DNA of 64,000 nucleotides, from positions 118,905,281-118,969,280 of the forward strand of contig CP136067.1 of NCBI GenBank assembly GCA_032622095.1, given 5' to 3'. Below the pieces are notes generated by a model. The model was not told the DNA's origin. It saw nothing but the letters and a program-made list of their open reading frames with translations, and searched no databases. This document shows, one piece after another, positions 43,201 through 52,200 of this stretch. Every line of letters starts with the position of its first letter. The stretch's first letter is position 1. The position numbers and the translations under genes are program-made. This DNA is from Siphonodentalium dalli (Eukaryota > Mollusca > Scaphopoda > Gadilida > Siphonodentaliidae).

Positions 43201-46200
43201 AAACTATTTGAAAAATAACATTCTCACCTGGGCTGTGATGTGTAAGATGTGTTTCTCGATGGTTCGTGGACTAGCACATCTGCATACTGACTGTGATAAA
43301 GATGGTATGTATAAATTGACTTTTCCCACAGCTTCAATCAAATAATTATTATACCCCCTTTTAAAAAAAGTTATTTCAAGGCTTGTCTGCCTTCTGCTTA
43401 TATTACCTGAACATTCCTCTTATATTACCTGAACATTCCTCTTATATTACCTGAACATTCCTCTTATATTACCTGAACATTCCTCTTATATTACCTGAAC
43501 ATTCCTCTTATATTACCTGAACATTCCTCTTATATTACCTGAACATTCCTCTTATATTACCTCAATATTCCTCCAGACCATTCCAATGTATACTGGTTAT
43601 ACGCCTGTTTATAAAAAAAACAACGACGTATTATGTTATTGGTCCATCCATCTGTCCTTCCGTTCGCTTTTTTCATTTCTGGATGATAACTTTAGTAATT
43701 CTGAATTGAAAATTGGTTTGTGCGTTTTCTAGCACAAAATACAGGTCAAGTTCGAATTTGGGTTCCCGCCCGCTAATTTTCACATGAGTTATGGCCCATT
43801 ATTGAAGTTACCATGGGGTGTATTTTGCCACTCCCTAGTGATGTTCTTGTTATATTTACATACTAAGTGTGATTATCACTAAAGCCAGCATTCCGATTGG
43901 TCGCCGCCCACGTGGCTAGTTGCAATTATTTCTCGGTGAACGCGCAAGAGGTCATAATTGCAGCCTCATAATTACATCGACGCGTCATTGGTTTTGGAAA
44001 GACGAACGTTTTGGACGCGCGCGGGATTGACTTAATAAATCATCGGGTTTCAATATAAAGAGAAATTGTTCTCGTTAACTTTTGCCAAGGGTGCTATGGG
44101 ATATTTTGGGCTGGTTTTGTCACGATACACTTTTCGATTTAAATACATTTTACAAAAGTGGCTTTTTCGCTAAATGTATTTAAATATAAGGATTAACTGT
44201 CATGTGGACTTCGGGTTTTACACAAGTTATGACCACTCACCTCGCGGTTACATCTCCATAAAAACAGTCCACATGACAGTTAACCCTTATATAAATGAAT
44301 GGGAGAATCTATTTAGTAAAGAAAGAGTTAATTTTATAATGACAAGTGAAATTTCATGTTTATTTTTTCCTTCTCAGGTCACTTTAAGCCTGTAGTGTCA
44401 CACCGTGACTTTAATAGCCGGAATATTCTGATCAAATCAGATCTAACCTGTGTGATTGGAGACCTTGGGTTTGGCATGGCCACCATGGGGTCAAAAATTA
44501 TCAAGAATGGTGTGAGTGAAAATGCGGAGCAGTCAACACTAACAGATGTAAGTACACTTCATCTCACATGGTTCGTACCAGGCCTCAAACTCTATCTTAT
44601 TATTATATGATCAGTTTCTTTCCCCAATTCCTATGTTAGAACGTAACGAAATTTTTTTTTATATCTAACGATGTTCACCTCATTAATGAAACAACAGGTT
44701 AATAACAGTTCTGAGTGACGTCAAATACTTCAGGGGTTAACATAACTTATTATCAGACCTGAAAATAGCTAAGGTTTTCCCAGCGACGTTCAATGTCATA
44801 ATGTCTTGTCCAATCAAAGCGTGTTTCATATAATAAAACAGTTATCGCATTGTTTCTTGGTTGATACAAGGAATTGTCAGCCCTTGGAAGTTAATATTCA
44901 CCTCGGCCTACGCCCTTGGTGAATATTGACTTTCTCGGGTTGACAATTTCTCGTGTCAACCTCGAAACAATGCGATAATTGTATAATGTGAGATGTGCAC
45001 AATGACATCATACTGCGGAGATTACCGAGGAAAGTTATATATAACGGTGGTAATAGGATTACCTGCTATTTAGTTCAGACTCGGGAACTCTTAACTTGTA
45101 CTATACATGTATAATAGTCTGTATTTCAATCAGATTGTCTGTTGTCCGTCTGTCCATCTAGCCGCCCGGGCATACATCACAGCCATGGGTTATCTGATCT
45201 GATTGAAATTTGGTATGTAGGTTCGTTATAATGACTGCATTCAAAAGAGGGGCAAATGACATCCACATTATCCATTCTAGAGTTATCCTTCTTTGCTTAT
45301 CAGGAACAAATTGTTATTCGTCTGCCAGCCATGGGTTATCCGATCTGAATGAAATTTGGTTTGGAAGTCATGACTGCTATATAAAGATTTCCGTTCTTCA
45401 GTTATCTTTCTTTGTTTATTTTTTTTTACATATTAATTCGATCCCTCCCGCTGTTTGTTATTCAAAACAGTCATAAATAGATGAATAGATAGACATGTTA
45501 TTATAGATGAATAGATAGACATGTTATTATAGATGAATAGATAGACATGTTATTATAGATGAATAGATAGACATGTTATTATAGATGAATAGATAGACAT
45601 GTTATTATAGATGAATAGATAGACATGTTATTTTATATAGATGAATAGATAGACATGTTATTTAGATGAATAGATAGACATGTTATTATAGATGAATAGA
45701 TAGACATGTTATTTTATATAGATGAATAGATAGACATGTTATTTAATATAGATGAATAGATAGACATGTTATTTAGATGAATAGATAGACATGTTATTTT
45801 AATAGATGAATAGATAGACATGTTATTTTAATAGATGAATAGATAGACATGTTATTTTAGTATTTGAGCCCAGTAATGTGAAACATAAACATATGTGAAG
45901 ACAAAAACTACATTACTCAACAATTATATTAGGCCCCTGAGAATATTCCGATATTCGATTTGACCTCGATATTCAATTCAAATTCGATTCGACTTTGAAA
46001 CAACGCATATTAATTTCGAAAACACCAAATCAGTGAACGCTAACGTAATGCATATATCGATAATATCTGAACATTCACAACCACTTTGCAGTATAATAAG
46101 TAGATGCACTTGCAAGTATGCCCTCACAATCTGTCGTTTGAAGTTAACTTTAACTGATCTAACCCACTTGTTTCGTGACAAATATATTATTCCGTGGACA

Positions 46201-49200
46201 TTCAATTGGAGATCAACGGAAAGATACTCCACAATTCTGTTGAATGGTACATCACGTGACTGCGCTTACACGCTATAATATACATTATCTTTTCATTATA
46301 TTGTGTTTGAATCGATGTGGAATTCCCCACTTACTGTTCACAAAAATAAAATTTTCCTTATTGTTTTATATATTTTGAAGAAATGATGTCTTTAATTGTC
46401 GATCCACTGTTCACAAAAAAGTTGATGTGTTTTATTTAATAGATAATTCTGACCTAGACGAAAACAGAAAACATTTGTTTTGTCATTTCGGCGAGCAAGA
46501 TTATGAAATATTTGATTCATTTAAAAAAAATTTGAGAGCTATACGATTCAATCGAAAACCCACTAATCAAAGGGGCCTAAATTATATATCATATGTGAAT
46601 TTTTTAATGTAGATTGTTGCGCTGCGATACATGGCTCCCGAGCTACTTGATGTGTAATGTGACCTATGATCTTTTGTAATACAGGTTGGTACACTGCGAT
46701 ACATGGCTCCCGAGCTTCTTGATGTGTAATGTGACCTATGATCTTTTGTAATACAGGTTGGTACACTGCGATACATGGCTCCCGAGCTACTTGATGTGTA
46801 ATGTGACCTATGATCTTTTGTAATACAGGTTGGTACACTGCGATACATGGCTCCCGAGCTTCTTGATGTGTAATGTGACCTATGATCTTTTGTAATACAG
46901 GTTGGTACGCTGCGATACATGGCTCCCGAGCTACTTGATGGTGCTGTGAATCTCAGAGATTGTGAAGCTTCCCTAAAACAGATAGATATTTATACTCTCG
47001 GACTCGTGATGTGGGAGGTCGCTTCCCGGTGCTCAGAATTGTACCAAGGTGAGTATTCATCTCATCAAATTCTATTTTGTTCTACCTTGAAAGCAAGGCT
47101 ATAAATAAGCATCCGGTCATGGTCAATGACCATCCAAAAATCCCAAATGACCCGTGCATGTTTACTTGTACCTGTCATTATGACCGGTGTTCAATTATGT
47201 ACAGCTGATAATTATGCTGCAATTTTTATAACCCCTTTTAAAAAAAAAAGGGGGGGGGGTATACTGTTTTGTACCTGGAATTTGGATGTTCACTACTATG
47301 AGGACATTCAATAGAGAGTTCAATCATTTTGTTCGAGTTTTCCATTCTAGAGTTATTCATGTTTGTTTATTTGGAAATGTTGACTTTTTGGTCTGCCCGA
47401 TGTCTGTCCAGGCCATAACTTGAACAGTAATGTTCGGGTCTCAATGAAATTCGCTATGGATGTTCACCACAATGAGGACATTCAAAGCCGTGCAGTAGTC
47501 TACAGCGCCTGCGGCGCATAAGATACTATGGGTGGCGGGATGGGGTGGTGGGTGGGCAACACAAATATACTCTAATGATTTAGGGGCGCCTGCGGCGCAT
47601 AAGATACTTTGTTGTGGGTACATCTGTCTGAGTATATCAGTCATAGGCTATAGATATATGCCCACACTAGGCAGCATGCACCTGACGGCAGTCCATCTCT
47701 TGCTTGTTGGTGCAATGTGTGTAAGATAATAAATTTGTTACTTCTTGAAAGTTGTAACTGCATGTTTTTATAACGGAAATATGGCTCTCCCTGAGAGCTT
47801 TCCGATGAATGGCAACAAGCCATATTTCCGACTAAATCCTGAAAAATTACCCATAATTCTGCTGTGGCTAAGGAGTCGATTATTTAGGGCATTACTGTAC
47901 TATTACAACTGAGTGGGAGTAAATGTGTTTGATTTTTTTCTGCAGGCCTGCCTGTGCCAGAGTACACTCTTCCATTCCAAGCTGAAGCTGGTCTTCATCC
48001 ATCTCTCGAGGAGATGCAACTCTTGGTGTCCAGGAATAAAGGGAGGCCAAAGTTTCCCGACGTCTGGAAAAGCACCAATCAGGTAGGCAAGCCTTGAAAT
48101 AGTGCGTCTGTCATTTGCAGAATGATGTCCCCAGAGGGTGGATTTAGTGATGCTGCCCTGCACAGCGGGCAAGCATCATTACATTCACCCTCTGGGGACA
48201 TCATTCTGCTTAGGCCTCATCTTCTTGGAAGTACCTGTAGTTTCAAATTAAGATTGTTTTTAGTTACTTTTTCCCTCCAGTTCAGTTTCTATATCCCCTA
48301 ATTTGCAGAAGATAAAATTCATAATTGAGGTGACTAATTTGTGAACATCACCAACTTCAAATGGGAAACTTCAATCTAATCCTAGGTCTCCCATAGCAGT
48401 TCAAACCTCTGCAGAATGAGGTTCCCAGAGGGTGAGTTTGGTGATGATAGCTCACTTTGCGGTTAGCGTAACTAAATTCACCCTCTGTGGACCTCATTCT
48501 GCAGATGCCAGATGCACAATTTCAAGGCTTGCAGGTAAAAATTGCTCATTTACACATCGTGACCTTAACACTTCGTGCCCTTTACTTTACACATCATGCC
48601 CTTTACACATTGTGACCTTATGATGTCGTGCCCTTTACACATCATGCCCTTTACACATCGAGCCCTTTACAAATCGTACCCTTTACACATTGTATCCTTT
48701 ATACATTTGTGTCCTTTACACAGCATGCCCTTTACACATCATGCCCTTTACACATGTGCCCTTTACACATCGTACCCTGAGATAATGCTGTTTATGTCAA
48801 AGCCCTGTGTATATATCTGTATATAGCAGACTTTATGTCCAGATCCAGTGGCTTTTAATCAATTTTATCATGCAAATAAATACATGATGCTACATACATC
48901 AGAAAGAGTGACATCTTACGGTCATAATGATGTTATTATGATCCAACTTTCATGTTAAATTGCGCATAGGGCCCTGTGAATTGGCACAATCCGATATCAA
49001 ATCAGGAGGCCGATATCGACATGGAATCTCGAATTAAATCTGTTGGCCATCTATGCATAGTTCCTCAAAGTTGTCACGTGTATGCTCCAACAAGACATGA
49101 GGGATTATAAATGTTAAAGACATATTATGGACTTGTTATGGTACGTGAAACTGATCAGTTAGTATCCAGGCGCTATGCCAACTAGATGAATGTAGCATTC

Positions 49201-52200
49201 TCCTAACATTGCCAAAAATCTGAAGCAAATTGACCTTGCCACTCCATAGAAAACATCGAACTACGCTCAATTGTAAATATTTACTACTCGATTCTGGATA
49301 AACTAACGAAAATGATTTCGCCATCGAGAGTCATTGCATTTAATTAATATATAAGAATGATGGTGTGTGTGTTGTCAATTTGGATATAATATTTGTAAAA
49401 TTGTAAAAATTACTACTTTGAACAAGATTATTCTCCATCACCCTACCAGAGTGTTTCACATCACTTTAAGCATTTGAACAAATAAACTGCCCTTGCAATT
49501 CTCCATTTGTATAATTTAACACAATACGCGTGCTGTGACATATATCGCGAATCCATCACTTATCGTCATCTACCTGTGCAAAATTCGTAACAATGCGCCA
49601 ACGATGATATTGGATATTCAAAAATATTCGGATCGTGGGTCCTATTTGTTGTCAACACCGAACCACACCAGTGAAATTGATATCGAATTGAATCTTGAAT
49701 ATTCAGATGGTCCTACAGGCAATAGCCCATCTCTATTACTAGTACTCAGTTGCCTGTTGAGTTTAAACTACTACCTAAAATAACATGCCTATATGATCAG
49801 ATAGTTTATTTGTCAGATTGCATGAATTTTAACAAAAATAGAAAATTAAATGTTACGGCATCCTGCTAGGGTCGACATAGCGTTGGATTTGGGCTGTCTC
49901 CTGTCAACACCTTTAGTTACAGAAGTATATCTTGCTGCTGGGAACCACATGAATTCACATTAATAAATTGGAATGATGGGTACAAATAGATTTTTGATGG
50001 TCCTACATTGTATTTGATTATTCTGGGGGGAAGGTACCTCGCTAATGTAGCTGTTTTGTACCGCGCGAATGTAGCTGTTTTCGACTGGAAGATGCACGTT
50101 TACGCTGAACCGTGAGTTTCAACAGAGTTATGGCCCTTTGTTGGAATTACACGGGTGTATTTCGCCACGCCCTAGCGATGCTCTTGTTACATTAACCCTA
50201 TCGTAACTGGAGCTGCGCTGGTGCAGCATTAAAGATCCTGTGCCAGGGCAATCTCTTACATATTGGTCGAGTCCACGTATATAAGAGAATGCACAGTTTG
50301 CAATTTTAAGGAAAATATTGTTAGGCCAATGCATTCTCATATATATGGGAGACTCGGATTTATAAGAAATGCATCGGCACAGGGTTTTTGCTAAATTTTA
50401 GGAAGCTCCAGTAAATAAAGGGTTAATGTTTCTTTATTTCAGGCTGTGAAGGCACTGAAAGATACAATCGATGAGTGCTGGGATCCTGATGCAGAGGCCA
50501 GACTTACAGCTTACTGTGTCGAAGCCAGGGTGCTCGAAATGATGAATCTGTGGTTCCACGACTCAAAACATAAAGGTTTTTATTACACGCTTGTTACTAG
50601 GAGTACATTGTTACTGCTGTTCCATATTTACAAATCCGTATGGAACGTACAGTAATGCCCTAAGTAATCGACTCTTTAACCACAGCAGAATTATGGGTAA
50701 CTTTTCAGGATTTAGTCGGAAATATGGCTTGTTGCCATTCATCGGAAAGCTCTCCCCGTGGCCGTTATTTGTTGAAAAATATGTCCGTAAAAAGTTAGTT
50801 CATGATTCCATGTGATTTAGTTTTGTAAAAAAAATCACCTGATCCATTCTATAATAGTTTTTATAAACAATTCTCAATTAATTGGATTCTTAACCCTTTG
50901 AACCCGACTGGCCGCAAAAGCGGCCAGCCAGAAAACGTTCATACACCCGACTGGCCGCAAAAGCGGCCTTTTTGCGGCCAGCAGCATTCAGTGACATCAT
51001 AAACATATATAGCATGTGTATACATGTTATAACCATTGGTATATCCACTTATATCTATGTAAATGATCCCAAGGAACTTCAGCAGTGCCATGTGTGCATG
51101 TGTATGAGTTTGTTGCCGACTAGTTGGGGTAGAAAAACATACGCATGCGCACAGCGCAGAATTCAACAAATGTACATTATTTGAAGCGATTCGGGTAAAG
51201 TTCTACATTGTTGCGCGGTTTGCACGATTGTAGAAAGACACCATTTCGATCACTCTTTTTGGTTTAAATTAGTATTGCATACATAATCAGTGTTCTGTCA
51301 TATGTGAGGAAGGCGCACGCAGTTTCTTATTTGAGTCGATTTGTTTCGCGCATGCGCATAGGATAAAATGATAAATGTATGGATTTTTGTGAAATGATAC
51401 AATCACATCAAGGATCTCCATAGTACATAAATTTGCGTTATACAGCTGCACGTTTTGACATTGCACCAGAGTAGTACTGTGGAAATGGGTTGCATGGTCA
51501 CAATACCATCTAGTCCGACCTACTTGCGCGTGCACATTACAAACACGTGGTCAAATTGTGCATTATTGAGCAATTATGTAAAGTTTAAGACTCGTGGCAC
51601 CATTTAAACATGACCATCACCGTGCCCTATAGGCGGTGCCTAAAATGGGACGTAATGCCATTGAATGGACAGGGAAGTGGTGTCATTCGGTCACTTGGGC
51701 TATATGCTTAGCAACCATTGATACCGTTAAATACAAACTACATGTAGGTTCAATCTTCTGACCTGATGTATCTCCAGTTTCACAATAGGGTATTGACTGC
51801 ATAGAAAATGCCGTTTCTTAGCTCGGAATTATACGACGCTATAAGCTATAATTGCATTATACTTTCAGTTCCGGGTAGTTGCTTAGAAACCGTTATAAGG
51901 GAGTGATCGTGTGGCAAAGTATACCGTTCTAAAACAAATACACAGTGGCCCATGGGAACTGAACATACCTGTAAAATTTCAGACCTGTAGCACCATTTGA
52001 ACATAACCATCAGCATGTGCATGCCAAGAATGTCTAAATTGGGGCATAATACAATTGGATTCACAGGGCAATGGTGTCATTCGATCATTTGGGGTATTTG
52101 CTTAGCAACCGTTGCTACCCTTAAATACAAGTTATGATCAGACTTCTGGCCAGATATATCTCAAATTTCACAATAGGGTGTTGACTGCATCAAAAACGCC

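Noticed and set aside
45474-45858. CRISPR-like regular repeats
   Set aside because: Short spacers are derived from the unit itself and vary only in length; this is a minisatellite in a eukaryotic intron. The same holds for 36137-36431 and 43396-43568.
46563-46920. Minus-strand frames of 91 and 112 codons with an internal repeat
   Set aside because: Antisense shadow of the 72-bp array, whose period is a multiple of three.
49535-49783. 82-codon frame with a hydrophobic end
   Set aside because: Intronic, no splice or start context and no recognised motif; length is within chance for this composition.
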